This document shows, piece by piece, positions 35,935 through 44,205 of a DNA stretch of 64,000 bases. The translations under genes and the position numbers were made by a program. Below the pieces are notes generated by a model. That model did not search any database, was not told the origin of the DNA, and saw only the letters and a list, made by a program, of their open reading frames with translations. Source of the stretch: Aliivibrio finisterrensis_A (GTDB taxonomy: Bacteria > Pseudomonadota > Gammaproteobacteria > Enterobacterales > Vibrionaceae). The stretch lies in NCBI RefSeq assembly GCF_004167675.1, contig NZ_SEZQ01000019.1. One strand, written 5' to 3'. Position 1 is the stretch's first letter, and the number at the start of each line of letters is the position of its first letter.

Positions 35935-36165
35935 ATGACGACATTAAGTGAATTAAAATTGATGTACCAAGAAGACCAATTAGTGGAAGCGGTGATAGAG
36001 CCTGTCGTGGTTGAGGAGTCTTGGATTGTAGAGTTTCGCCATGTGCGTGGAGGCCTTGTTTTGCTTACTGATATGAAAGGTGGTGAGATGAAATACAGGG
36101 ATTTAGAATCAGCCTCTAAGAGTGCATTAGCGGTTGGATTTAACCAAGTCAGGATTAATGATTAA
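35935..36165 (+). CDS. Small conserved-looking protein of unknown function
   Basis: A 76-residue protein starting MTTLSELKLMYQEDQLVEAV at the ATG at 35935, chosen because AAGGAT lies at ideal spacing; a longer frame to 35827 overlaps a terminator. It has no signal peptide or membrane segment. The composition (mixed acidic and basic, a central WIVEFRHVRGGLVLLTD strand pair and a helical end) suggests a small folded alpha/beta protein. I do not recognise the family. It lies between a barrel gene and cysJIH, about 130 bp from cysJ. Confidence 0.65.
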   Translation: MTTLSELKLMYQEDQLVEAVIEPVVVEESWIVEFRHVRGGLVLLTDMKGGEMKYRDLESASKSALAVGFNQVRIND

Positions 36166-36299
36166 CCTTATTTTCACCTTAAATTAATTAACGCAAATAT
36201 TTCTTTCTTCCAAAAAGTTATAAAACATACCTATCTATTCTTTCTTGTTATAGAAAAGAGTCGCTAATCTAATATGACGCAATGAATAGGGATGTCGTC

Positions 36300-38123
36300 A
36301 TGTTATTAAAGGAACTCTCCGCACTCGCTAGCCCACTTAATGATCAACAAATAGGTCAATTACAGCTAGCGGCTTCAGAATTATCTCCTCAACAGCTTGC
36401 TTGGGTAAGTGGTTATTTTTGGGGTGTGAGCCAAACCTCAGGTGCAGCACAACCAATCAATCAAGCCGCAGCCGCAGTATCAAGTGAGCCTGCTGGTAAA
36501 TTATTAATTATTTATGCCTCGCAAACAGGCAATGCTAAAGGGGTTGCCGAAGCTTTAAAAGAAGAAGCATCGGCAGCAGGTATTGCCGTTGAGCTTTTTG
36601 ATGCCAGTGACTACAAAGGTAAAAATCTCGCTAAAGAAACTCACGTTATTATTGTGGCATCAACCAATGGTGAAGGTGAAGCTCCAGATAATGCCATTGA
36701 ATTGCATGAATTTCTTCAATCTAAAAAAGCGCCTAAATTAGATAATTTAAAATACGCGGTTATTGGTTTGGGGGATTCGAGTTATGAATTTTTCTGCCAA
36801 ACAGGTAAAGATTTCGATGCTTACTTATCCAAAAAAGGAGCTACGCCATTTTTAGAGCGTATCGATTTAGATGTGGATTATGAAGCGCCAGCAGCAGAAT
36901 GGCGTAAACAAGCGTTAGAGAAAGTAAAAGAAACATTGGCAACAGGTGATGATTCTAACAATGGACAGGTTGTGCAATTGCCAGTAGGACAAGCTGCTCA
37001 TGCTGTTTCGCAATACACTAAACAGAACCCATACACCGCTACATTATTAGCTAGCCAGAAAATCACGGGTCGCGATTCGGGTAAAGACGTTCGTCATATT
37101 GAAATTGATTTGGAAGGTTCGGGATTAACTTATCAGCCAGGTGATGCTCTTGGGGTGTGGTTTGAAAATAGCCCTGAACTTGCCGCTGCAATCTTAAAAC
37201 AAATCGGTTTAACTGGTGAAGAGCAAGTTGAGCTTGATGGAGAGTCTATTTCTCTGAAAAAAGCGTTAATTGAAAAGTACGAAATTACATCATCAAATCC
37301 ACAACAAGTGGCAGCATTTACTGAATTCTCTGGCAGTAAAAAACTAGAGAAACTGGCCGCAGACAAAGACAAATTACGCCAGTATGCAGGTAATACTCAA
37401 GTCATTGATCTACTGACAGAAAAGAAAACAAAATTAACGGCAGAGCAATTAGTTAGTTTGCTTCGTCGTTTAACCCCTCGTTTATATTCGATTGCTTCAA
37501 GCCAAACAGAAGTCGATGAAGAAGTTCATCTAACGGTTGCTGTTGTTGAATATCAACAAGGTGATGACACTCGATTTGGTGGTGCCTCTAGCTTTTTATC
37601 TCATCGTCTAGAAGAAGGCGATGAAGTGAAAGTGTTTATTGAACACAACAATAATTTCAAACTTCCTCAAGATGATAATGTTCCTGTGATCATGATAGGC
37701 CCAGGTACGGGTATTGCACCATTCCGCTCATTTGTGCAAGAGCGTGACAACCGTGATGCAGAAGGAAAAAACTGGCTATTCTTTGGTGATAGAACCTTCA
37801 CGCAAGATTTCTTATACCAAGTGGAATGGCAAAAATACCTTAAATCAGGCGTTGTAAATCAATTAGATGTCGCATTCAGTCGTGACCAGCAAGAAAAAGT
37901 CTATGTACAGCACCGTATCCTAGAGCACTCAGCACAAGTATGGCAATGGCTGCAAGATGGCGCTTATATCTACGTGTGTGGTGATGCAACTCGCATGGCA
38001 AAAGACGTACATGAAGCCTTGATTACGATTGTTGAGCAACAAGGTAAAAAGAACAGAGAAGAAGCGGAACAGTTTGTAAATGATCTGCGTAAGGCGAAAC
38101 GTTACCAAAGGGATGTGTACTAA
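36300..38123 (+). CDS. cysJ: Sulfite reductase flavoprotein subunit (alpha)
   Basis: CysJ passes electrons from NADPH through FAD and FMN to CysI. The flavodoxin domain begins LLIIYASQTGNAKG; the FAD/NADPH reductase half has RLYSIASS (FAD) and GPGTGIAPFRSF (NADPH), and the chain ends KRYQRDVY as expected. I chose the ATG at 36300 (607 residues), which has AGGGA seven bases upstream; an ATG at 36282 is possible. The stop overlaps the cysI start (TAATG). Upstream DNA (about 36215-36275) is AT-rich and probably holds CysB control, but no clean promoter pair stands out. Confidence 0.97.
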   Translation: MLLKELSALASPLNDQQIGQLQLAASELSPQQLAWVSGYFWGVSQTSGAAQPINQAAAAVSSEPAGKLLIIYASQTGNAKGVAEALKEEASAAGIAVELFDASDYKGKNLAKETHVIIVASTNGEGEAPDNAIELHEFLQSKKAPKLDNLKYAVIGLGDSSYEFFCQTGKDFDAYLSKKGATPFLERIDLDVDYEAPAAEWRKQALEKVKETLATGDDSNNGQVVQLPVGQAAHAVSQYTKQNPYTATLLASQKITGRDSGKDVRHIEIDLEGSGLTYQPGDALGVWFENSPELAAAILKQIGLTGEEQVELDGESISLKKALIEKYEITSSNPQQVAAFTEFSGSKKLEKLAADKDKLRQYAGNTQVIDLLTEKKTKLTAEQLVSLLRRLTPRLYSIASSQTEVDEEVHLTVAVVEYQQGDDTRFGGASSFLSHRLEEGDEVKVFIEHNNNFKLPQDDNVPVIMIGPGTGIAPFRSFVQERDNRDAEGKNWLFFGDRTFTQDFLYQVEWQKYLKSGVVNQLDVAFSRDQQEKVYVQHRILEHSAQVWQWLQDGAYIYVCGDATRMAKDVHEALITIVEQQGKKNREEAEQFVNDLRKAKRYQRDVY

Positions 38124-39853
38124 TGAGTGAACAAATTGCAGTAAAAACAATCTTATCAGGCACTGAACTTGGCCCATTAGCGGATAATGAGCGTCTAAAG
38201 CGTGAAAGTAAAAATCTTAGAGGGACGATCGTAGAAGATCTTCAAGATCGCATTACAGGTGGTTTTACTAAAGATAATTTCCAGTTGATCCGTTTTCACG
38301 GTATGTATCAACAAGATGATAGAGATATTCGTGCTGAGCGTGCAAAACAAAAATTAGAGCCTCTGCATAACGTAATGCTACGTGCACGTATGCCGGGGGG
38401 AATCATTACGCCAAAGCAGTGGTTGGCGATTGATAAATTTGCTGAAGAAAATACTTCTTATGGCAGTTTGCGTTTAACCACTCGTCAAACGTTTCAATTT
38501 CACGGTGTTCTAAAACCAAACATTAAATTAATGCATCAAACGCTTAATAGTATCGGTATTGATTCGATTGCCACAGCAGGTGATGTAAATCGAAATGTGT
38601 TGTGTACGACTAACCCTGTTGAATCTGAATTACATCAAGAAGCGTACGAGTGGGCGAAAAAAATCAGTGAACACTTATTACCAAAAACACGTGCCTATGC
38701 AGAGATTTGGTTGGATGGTGAGAAGCTAGAAACGACTGATGAAGAGCCAATTTTAGGCAGTAACTATCTTCCTCGTAAATTTAAAACAACGGTTGTGATC
38801 CCACCGCAAAATGATGTGGATGTGCATGCGAATGATCTGAACTTCATTGCAATTGCAGATGATGGAAAACTGATTGGTTTTAATGTACTTGTTGGTGGTG
38901 GTCTTGCAATGACCCATGGCGACACTGCAACTTACCCACGTAAAGCAGACGATTTTGGTTTTATACCATTAGAGAAAACATTAGAGGTAGCTGCAGCAGT
39001 TGTGACAACTCAGCGTGATTGGGGTAACCGTTCAAATCGTAAAAATGCAAAAACAAAATATACGTTAGATCGTGTAGGTGTGGATGTATTTAAAGCCGAA
39101 GTTGAAAAACGAGCGGGGATTCAATTTGAAACTAGTCGTCCTTATGAGTTAACAGAGCGTGGTGATCGAATTGGTTGGGTAGATGGCATTGATGGTAAAC
39201 ACCATTTAGCGCTATTTATTGAAAATGGGCGTTTATTAGATTACCCGGGTAAGCCATTAAAAACAGGTGTGGCTGAGATTGCTAAGATCCACCAAGGTGA
39301 TTTTAGAATGACAGCCAATCAAAATTTAATTGTTGCTGGTGTACCAGCGGAGCAAAAAGATCAGATAGAGAAAATTGCTCGTGAGCATGGCTTAATTGAC
39401 GATGGGCATTCAGAGCAGCGTAAAAATTCAATGGCGTGTGTGGCGTTTCCTACTTGTCCATTAGCAATGGCTGAAGCAGAGCGTTTCTTGCCTGAGTTTG
39501 TTACTGAGATTGAAGGTGTGTTGAAAAAGCATAACTTGCCAGAAGAAGACAATATTATCTTCCGTGTTACAGGTTGTCCAAATGGCTGTGGCCGTGCGAT
39601 GTTGGCTGAAATTGGCTTAGTTGGTAAGGCGCCTGGGCGTTATAACTTCCATTTAGGTGGCAATCGTAGTGGTACTCGTGTGCCTAAAATGTATAAAGAG
39701 AATATTACAGACCGTCAAATTTTAGCAGAAATTGATGAGTTAGTAGGACGCTGGGCTACAGAGCGCCAAGGTAATGAAGGGTTTGGTGATTTTACCATTC
39801 GAGCCGGCATTGTGGATGAAGTGAAAGTATCAAAAAGGGACTTTTATGCCTAA
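38123..39853 (+). CDS. cysI: Sulfite reductase hemoprotein subunit (beta)
   Basis: CysI carries siroheme coupled to a 4Fe-4S cluster and reduces sulfite to sulfide with six electrons. The four cluster cysteines are seen in ACVAFPTCPLAMAEAERF and VTGCPNGCGRAM. The N-terminal RLTTRQTFQFHG siroheme segment is intact. 576 residues, near the E. coli length of 570. It overlaps cysJ by one base and cysH by eight, so the three are translationally coupled. Confidence 0.98.
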   Translation: MSEQIAVKTILSGTELGPLADNERLKRESKNLRGTIVEDLQDRITGGFTKDNFQLIRFHGMYQQDDRDIRAERAKQKLEPLHNVMLRARMPGGIITPKQWLAIDKFAEENTSYGSLRLTTRQTFQFHGVLKPNIKLMHQTLNSIGIDSIATAGDVNRNVLCTTNPVESELHQEAYEWAKKISEHLLPKTRAYAEIWLDGEKLETTDEEPILGSNYLPRKFKTTVVIPPQNDVDVHANDLNFIAIADDGKLIGFNVLVGGGLAMTHGDTATYPRKADDFGFIPLEKTLEVAAAVVTTQRDWGNRSNRKNAKTKYTLDRVGVDVFKAEVEKRAGIQFETSRPYELTERGDRIGWVDGIDGKHHLALFIENGRLLDYPGKPLKTGVAEIAKIHQGDFRMTANQNLIVAGVPAEQKDQIEKIAREHGLIDDGHSEQRKNSMACVAFPTCPLAMAEAERFLPEFVTEIEGVLKKHNLPEEDNIIFRVTGCPNGCGRAMLAEIGLVGKAPGRYNFHLGGNRSGTRVPKMYKENITDRQILAEIDELVGRWATERQGNEGFGDFTIRAGIVDEVKVSKRDFYA

Positions 39854-40607
39854 ATTGCAATTATCAGAGCTTCTGTCATTAACTAAAGTTGAGCAAATAT
39901 TACGATTATCGGAAGTCAATGCAGAGCTTGAAACGCTAACCGCTCAAGAACGAATCTTATGGGCGTTAGAGAACTTAGAAGGAAACCCTACGGTGTCCTC
40001 AAGTTTTGGGATTCAAGCAGCAGTGATGTTGCAATTAGTCACTGACGCAAAAGCGGATACTCCGGTTATTTTAACCGATACCGGATATTTATTTCCTGAA
40101 ACTTATCAGTTTGTTGACCAACTCACTGAGCGACTAAAACTAAATCTGCATGTGTTTACCGCGGAAGAAACGCCAAATTGGCAAGAAGCACGTTATGGTA
40201 AATTGTGGGAGAAAGGGGTTGAGGGAATTGAGAAGTATAATAAGCTAAATAAAGTTCAGCCGATGCGCCGAGCACTGGATCAACTTGAAGTCGGTATTTG
40301 GTTTTCAGGTTTACGTCGTGAGCAATCAAACTCTCGTGCAAACTTACCAGTGCTTAGTATTCAAAATGGGGTGTTTAAATTTTTACCTGTGTTGGACTGG
40401 AGTAATAAAGACGTTCATTACTTTTTAGAAGAGCGTGGTTTGCCTTATCACCCATTGCGTGATGAAGGTTATCTCTCTGTAGGTGATACTCATACAACTC
40501 AGAAATGGGAACCGGGAATGAAAGAAGAGGAGACTCGCTTCTTTGGTTTAAAAAGGGAGTGTGGCTTGCATGAAGATGACGGTGAGACTGCCGGTTCTGG
40601 AATATAA
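39846..40607 (+). CDS. cysH: Phosphoadenosine phosphosulfate (PAPS) reductase
   Basis: CysH reduces PAPS to sulfite using thioredoxin. The PP-loop-like nucleotide site is SSSFGIQAAVML (about residues 51-62) and the catalytic cysteine lies in the C-terminal ECGLH. There are no CC pairs of the cluster-binding APS reductases, so PAPS is the substrate, which fits the presence of cysC in this window. 253 residues. It ends the cysJIH operon before a clear terminator. Confidence 0.97.
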   Translation: MPKLQLSELLSLTKVEQILRLSEVNAELETLTAQERILWALENLEGNPTVSSSFGIQAAVMLQLVTDAKADTPVILTDTGYLFPETYQFVDQLTERLKLNLHVFTAEETPNWQEARYGKLWEKGVEGIEKYNKLNKVQPMRRALDQLEVGIWFSGLRREQSNSRANLPVLSIQNGVFKFLPVLDWSNKDVHYFLEERGLPYHPLRDEGYLSVGDTHTTQKWEPGMKEEETRFFGLKRECGLHEDDGETAGSGI

Positions 40608-40622
40608 ATAGTTTATATGAGA

Positions 40623-40657
40623 TAAAAAGACAGCGTAATATAGGCTGTCTTTTTTAT
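40623..40657 (+). terminator. cysJIH terminator
   Basis: Stem AAAAAGACAGC / GCTGTCTTTTT with an AT-rich loop and a T-run; it may also serve the convergent DUF2780 gene. Confidence 0.88.
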
Positions 40658-40671
40658 TTATGACTGAAATA

Positions 40672-41136
40672 TTATTTCCACAGTGAGGTTAATGAATCTA
40701 ACAGGCCTGAGCTTGCATCTTGAGATGTTAGGTATTGTGTAATTAAAGGCGTAAATTGAGAGATAAGTGCTGGGTCTAAACCGAGTGCAGAGAAAGCCGC
40801 TTTTACGCTGTCCATATTTGATATCATGCTACCTAATCCACCAGGGATGGAATTTGTTAACGATTCAAGACCAGGTACCATGCTATTTAGCTCTGAGTTT
40901 TCTGAGTTTGATAGACCATTTCCTGCCATTGCTAATAATGCACCTGCACCGCCAGCAGCTTGATCTGCTGAAATCCCAAGATTATCAGTAAGCATGCCGA
41001 CAAGTGGATTAGATGCAGTGACTTGCTCAGTGTTTGCTTCATCATCACCACCAAATAGGCTCGAAAGAAAGGCATTAGCAGGGGCTGCAGCAGTAAGAGA
41101 AAGCGCAAGAGTAGATAAAATTAACGTTTTTTTCAT
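40672..41136 (-). CDS. DUF2780 family exported protein (VcgC/VcgE-like)
   Basis: A 154-residue protein with a signal peptide (KKTLILSTLALSLTAAAPANA). It is rich in serine, glycine and leucine, with repeated SNPLVGMLTDNLGISADQA and GLESLTNSIPGGLGSM segments that resemble short amphipathic helices. This fits DUF2780 (VcgC/VcgE) of Vibrio, whose role is unknown. I chose the ATG at 41136, which has AAGGA at better spacing than the ATG at 41142. It is convergent with cysH. Confidence 0.75.
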   Translation of the reverse strand: MKKTLILSTLALSLTAAAPANAFLSSLFGGDDEANTEQVTASNPLVGMLTDNLGISADQAAGGAGALLAMAGNGLSNSENSELNSMVPGLESLTNSIPGGLGSMISNMDSVKAAFSALGLDPALISQFTPLITQYLTSQDASSGLLDSLTSLWK

Positions 41137-41195
41137 TGTCATTTCCTTTTAACATTATCAATTTGTTTTTGTAACATTTTATTAGAGTATGACAT

Positions 41196-41229
41196 AAAAA
41201 AAAGCGATGCATATAGTCATCGCTTTTTA
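41196..41229 (-). terminator. fklB terminator
   Basis: Stem AAAAGCGATG / CATCGCTTTT with an eight-base loop and T-run on the minus strand. Confidence 0.88.
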
Positions 41230-41258
41230 ATTTTATTTTTAATCTTTTTTGAGAAAGA

Positions 41259-41879
41259 TTAGATGATGTCTAGTAGTTCTACTTCGAATACTAGTGCAGC
41301 ATATGGAGGGATTGCAGCGCCAGCGCCACGCTCACCGTATGCAAGGTTTTGTGGAATAGAAAGCTTCCACTTAGAACCTACAGGCATTAGTTGAAGTGCT
41401 TCAACCCAACCAGCGATAACGCCAGTTACTGGGAATTCAGCAGGTTGACCGCGCTCTACAGAGCTGTCAAATACTGTACCGTCAGTTAACATACCGTGGT
41501 AATGAACACGTACTGTTTTATCAGAAGTTGGAATCTCACCAGTACCTACAGTTAGTACTTCATATTGAAGACCAGACTCAAGTACAGTTACTTCTGAACG
41601 AAGAGCGTTATCAGCTAGGAAAGCTTCGCCATCAGCAGCGGCAGCTTTAGATGCTTCAGCACGAGCTTCTTCAGCGCGCATGTGAAGTGCTTGAAGTGCT
41701 TCGTTGATCGCGTCAACTTCGATTTCTGGCATGTCGCCAGTTAATGAAGTAGCGATACCTTTAGCGATAGCTGCAACGTTTAGGCCTTCAAGACCAGATT
41801 GTGCAAGTTGTTGACCCATTTGAAGGCCAATACCGTAGCTTGCTCTTTGCTCTACTGTTTCTAATTTTACTTCAGACAT
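41259..41879 (-). CDS. fklB: FKBP-type peptidyl-prolyl isomerase FklB
   Basis: A 206-residue FKBP22-type isomerase. The N-terminal helical dimerisation domain (SYGIGLQMGQQLAQSGLEGLN) is followed by the FKBP domain (VRVHYHGMLTDGTVFDSSVERGQPAEFPV, then IPQNLAYGERGAGAAIPP). No signal peptide, so it is cytoplasmic. It is divergent from a ytfB-like gene, the same pairing as in E. coli. Cold-adapted relatives have FKBP22 as a major folding catalyst. Confidence 0.95.
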   Translation of the reverse strand: MSEVKLETVEQRASYGIGLQMGQQLAQSGLEGLNVAAIAKGIATSLTGDMPEIEVDAINEALQALHMRAEEARAEASKAAAADGEAFLADNALRSEVTVLESGLQYEVLTVGTGEIPTSDKTVRVHYHGMLTDGTVFDSSVERGQPAEFPVTGVIAGWVEALQLMPVGSKWKLSIPQNLAYGERGAGAAIPPYAALVFEVELLDII

Positions 41880-42018
41880 GCTGTCTCTCTTTCTTTATAT
41901 GGTATAAACGAAAGACTAAAGGATACAGAGATCTAAGCTTAAGGTAAACTTTTGTACTTCTTTGCGCTCTGATATTAGAATAAAACGTGAGCTCACCAGT
42001 TTCGCATGAGGCGATGGC

Positions 42019-42681
42019 ATGAATAAAAAGAAAAAAATGAATATAAAGCGCCCAGATTTTTCTGAGCAACTGGCTAACTTAAAGGATAAGTTTGGGCCTC
42101 TTACCGATAAAGTTTTACCTTATTGGCAGCGCTTACCTCTATTTCATCAAAAAGCATTACGCATTTTAGTTCCAGTTACTTTTGTTTTAATTCTATTGCC
42201 AAGCGGTGCAGAAGAAGAGCTTGAGAGTATTCAGCCTACGATGATCCCTGCACCTGAAATGCAAAGACAAAGTGTCAGTTTAAATTTAAAAGGTTTGAGT
42301 GAGCAAGAAGCAGCACTTCGTAATACGCCTTCTGCTTATGAAGTCGAAAAAGAGAAAATAGAAGCAGAGCCAGCAAAAAATATAACGGAAGTTAAAGCCT
42401 CGCAATCAACTCAAACTTCTGCAAAGTGGCATGATTATCAAATTCAAGCGGGTGATACGCTGTATCAAGTATTTAGAAAAAATAATCTGTCGCTCACAGA
42501 ACTAAACAAGGTGGTTAAAATCGAAGGTGCCGATAAACCATTGAGCAATATTAAAAAAGGTCAATTATTTCGTTTTAAGCTTAATCCGCAGGGTGAATTA
42601 GACATCCTTCAGATAGAGCGAGATAACCAAGCAATTATGTACTTTAGAATGTCAGATGGTAACTTTGGCCGCAGTAAATAA
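42019..42681 (+). CDS. ytfB: OapA/YtfB-like cell-division protein
   Basis: A 220-residue protein with one membrane segment (residues about 49-62, ILVPVTFVLILLP), a linker rich in E, K and Q, and a C-terminal LysM-like OapA domain (WHDYQIQAGDTLYQVFRKNNLSLTELNKV). E. coli YtfB has this layout, binds glycan at the septum through the OapA domain and neighbours fklB as here. The ATG at 42019 has GAGG at seven bases. The gene symbol is taken by homology and synteny. Confidence 0.82.
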   Translation: MNKKKKMNIKRPDFSEQLANLKDKFGPLTDKVLPYWQRLPLFHQKALRILVPVTFVLILLPSGAEEELESIQPTMIPAPEMQRQSVSLNLKGLSEQEAALRNTPSAYEVEKEKIEAEPAKNITEVKASQSTQTSAKWHDYQIQAGDTLYQVFRKNNLSLTELNKVVKIEGADKPLSNIKKGQLFRFKLNPQGELDILQIERDNQAIMYFRMSDGNFGRSK

Positions 42682-42699
42682 AGTTCTTATTCTTTCCTA

Positions 42700-43563
42700 T
42701 TAATGCCTCCCTCTTAAGTTCTTTAACCATGTTTTAGGCATTAGAGGGAGAATGATTAACGCAATTCCCGCCGCAGTTAATGCATCTGGCACTTCGTCAA
42801 ACCAAATTACGCCAAATAAAACCACAAATATAAGCCCTGAATATTCCGCTAAAGATATCTGAGTTGCTGGTGCTTTTTTATATGCCATGGTTGCTAGGCC
42901 GTTATAGCTAATAATAAAGCCAGCGCTTAAGGCTATCCAAAGTACCTCATTATGACTTAATGGCTGCCAATAAAACCATGCTAATCCTCCGGCAACAGGC
43001 AGAGATAAACTGGTTGTCCAAAACAGTGTGGTAATAACGGATTGGTCATTGGGGATTTTTCTAACTAAAAGATTATATAGCGCTAGCGTTGTTGCCGTTC
43101 CTAAAGCAAAAATAGCTGCCCAATGAAATTGAGAAGGGCGAAGAATAATCAGAACACCAATAAACCCAATAACAGTTTGAAGCACTTTCTTTGCTGATGG
43201 CCTTTCATTGAGTAGCAAGATTGAAAGTGGGATCATTAATAACGGTGCGGTGTAAAAAACGGCATTGGCAGTCGCAAGGGTTAAATAAGTGATAGATACC
43301 ACCATGCAACAACTGCCAATTAATAGAATATGGGCTCTTAATACTGTTATTTTTGGATTGCTTAAATTTCTTAATGTTGGTGGTTGGCGAATCCAAAATG
43401 GAAAGAGAAGAGCGAGTGAAACTAGCTGACGTAAGAAAATATACTGAAAAGGTGAAACTCCACCATCAAGGACTTTTACCGCCACATCAGATAGTGATGC
43501 CAGTAAATTACCTAATACAAGTAAAACAATAGCAAGATTGACTGGTGTCATCATAGGTTTCAT
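42700..43563 (-). CDS. EamA-family (DMT) transporter
   Basis: A 287-residue protein with ten hydrophobic segments in two five-helix EamA repeats; each repeat opens with the short helix-plus-acidic motif of drug/metabolite transporters (LLASLSDVAVKVLDGG and LPVAGGLAWFYW regions). Substrate unknown. It overlaps elaA by one base (TAATG) and is downstream of it, so the two form a pair. EamA members export amino acids, purines or small metabolites. Confidence 0.82.
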   Translation of the reverse strand: MKPMMTPVNLAIVLLVLGNLLASLSDVAVKVLDGGVSPFQYIFLRQLVSLALLFPFWIRQPPTLRNLSNPKITVLRAHILLIGSCCMVVSITYLTLATANAVFYTAPLLMIPLSILLLNERPSAKKVLQTVIGFIGVLIILRPSQFHWAAIFALGTATTLALYNLLVRKIPNDQSVITTLFWTTSLSLPVAGGLAWFYWQPLSHNEVLWIALSAGFIISYNGLATMAYKKAPATQISLAEYSGLIFVVLFGVIWFDEVPDALTAAGIALIILPLMPKTWLKNLRGRH

Positions 43564-44015
43564 TATTTTATTAATCGCATGTCGACATGAGGGATATCAT
43601 CCTCAAGGTACATATCGGAAATTACATTAAAACCATGCTTTTGATAAAGGTGAGTTAAATGTTCTTGAGCCCCAATATCAATACTTTCCCCTGGCCATAA
43701 TTCTTCACAATTCAGTAAAGCTTGAGAGATGAGTTCGTGACCTAAACCATTACCTCTTGCTGTTTCTTTTGTTGCTACGCGACCAATACTGACATTGCCA
43801 TAACTAATCCCCGCAGGCAGTAATCGAGCGCAGGCGATTATTTCATTATTTTTCGTCCCAATTAAATGATAAACCCCATCCTGGCAATCTTTTCCATCCA
43901 ATTCAGGATATGGACAAGTTTGCTCTACGACAAAAATATCGACTCTTAAGCGGATAAGTTCGTACAGTTGTGCGGTAGTTAGGTCATTAAAAAGTATTTT
44001 TTGCCAATGAATCAT
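43563..44015 (-). CDS. elaA: GNAT-family acetyltransferase ElaA
   Basis: A 150-residue protein of the ElaA branch of GNAT N-acetyltransferases. The conserved start MIHWQKILFNDLT, FVVEQTCPYPELDGKD, the acetyl-CoA loop IGRVATKETARGNGLGHELI and the C-terminal DIGAQEHLTHLYQKHGF are all characteristic. The natural substrate is not established. It is followed by a one-base overlap with an EamA transporter. Confidence 0.9.
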   Translation of the reverse strand: MIHWQKILFNDLTTAQLYELIRLRVDIFVVEQTCPYPELDGKDCQDGVYHLIGTKNNEIIACARLLPAGISYGNVSIGRVATKETARGNGLGHELISQALLNCEELWPGESIDIGAQEHLTHLYQKHGFNVISDMYLEDDIPHVDMRLIK

Positions 44016-44147
44016 AGGTTTTATCTCGATTTAAAATGAATACTCTCAAGATACCTATGTTTGTTTTTTTAGGCACCAATTAATCCTTATTTTTTTATTT
44101 TCTTTTTCTGCGTAATAAATAGAACATCTAATTCGTTACATAGGTAT

Positions 44148-44183
44148 AAAAAATAGCATGGTGAAATCACCATGCTATTTATG
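44148..44183 (-). terminator. cpdB terminator
   Basis: A 14-bp stem (AAATAGCATGGTGA / TCACCATGCTATTT) with a two-base loop and a T-run on the minus strand. Confidence 0.9.
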
Positions 44184-44205
44184 TTATAGAAAATTTAGAT
44201 GTTAT

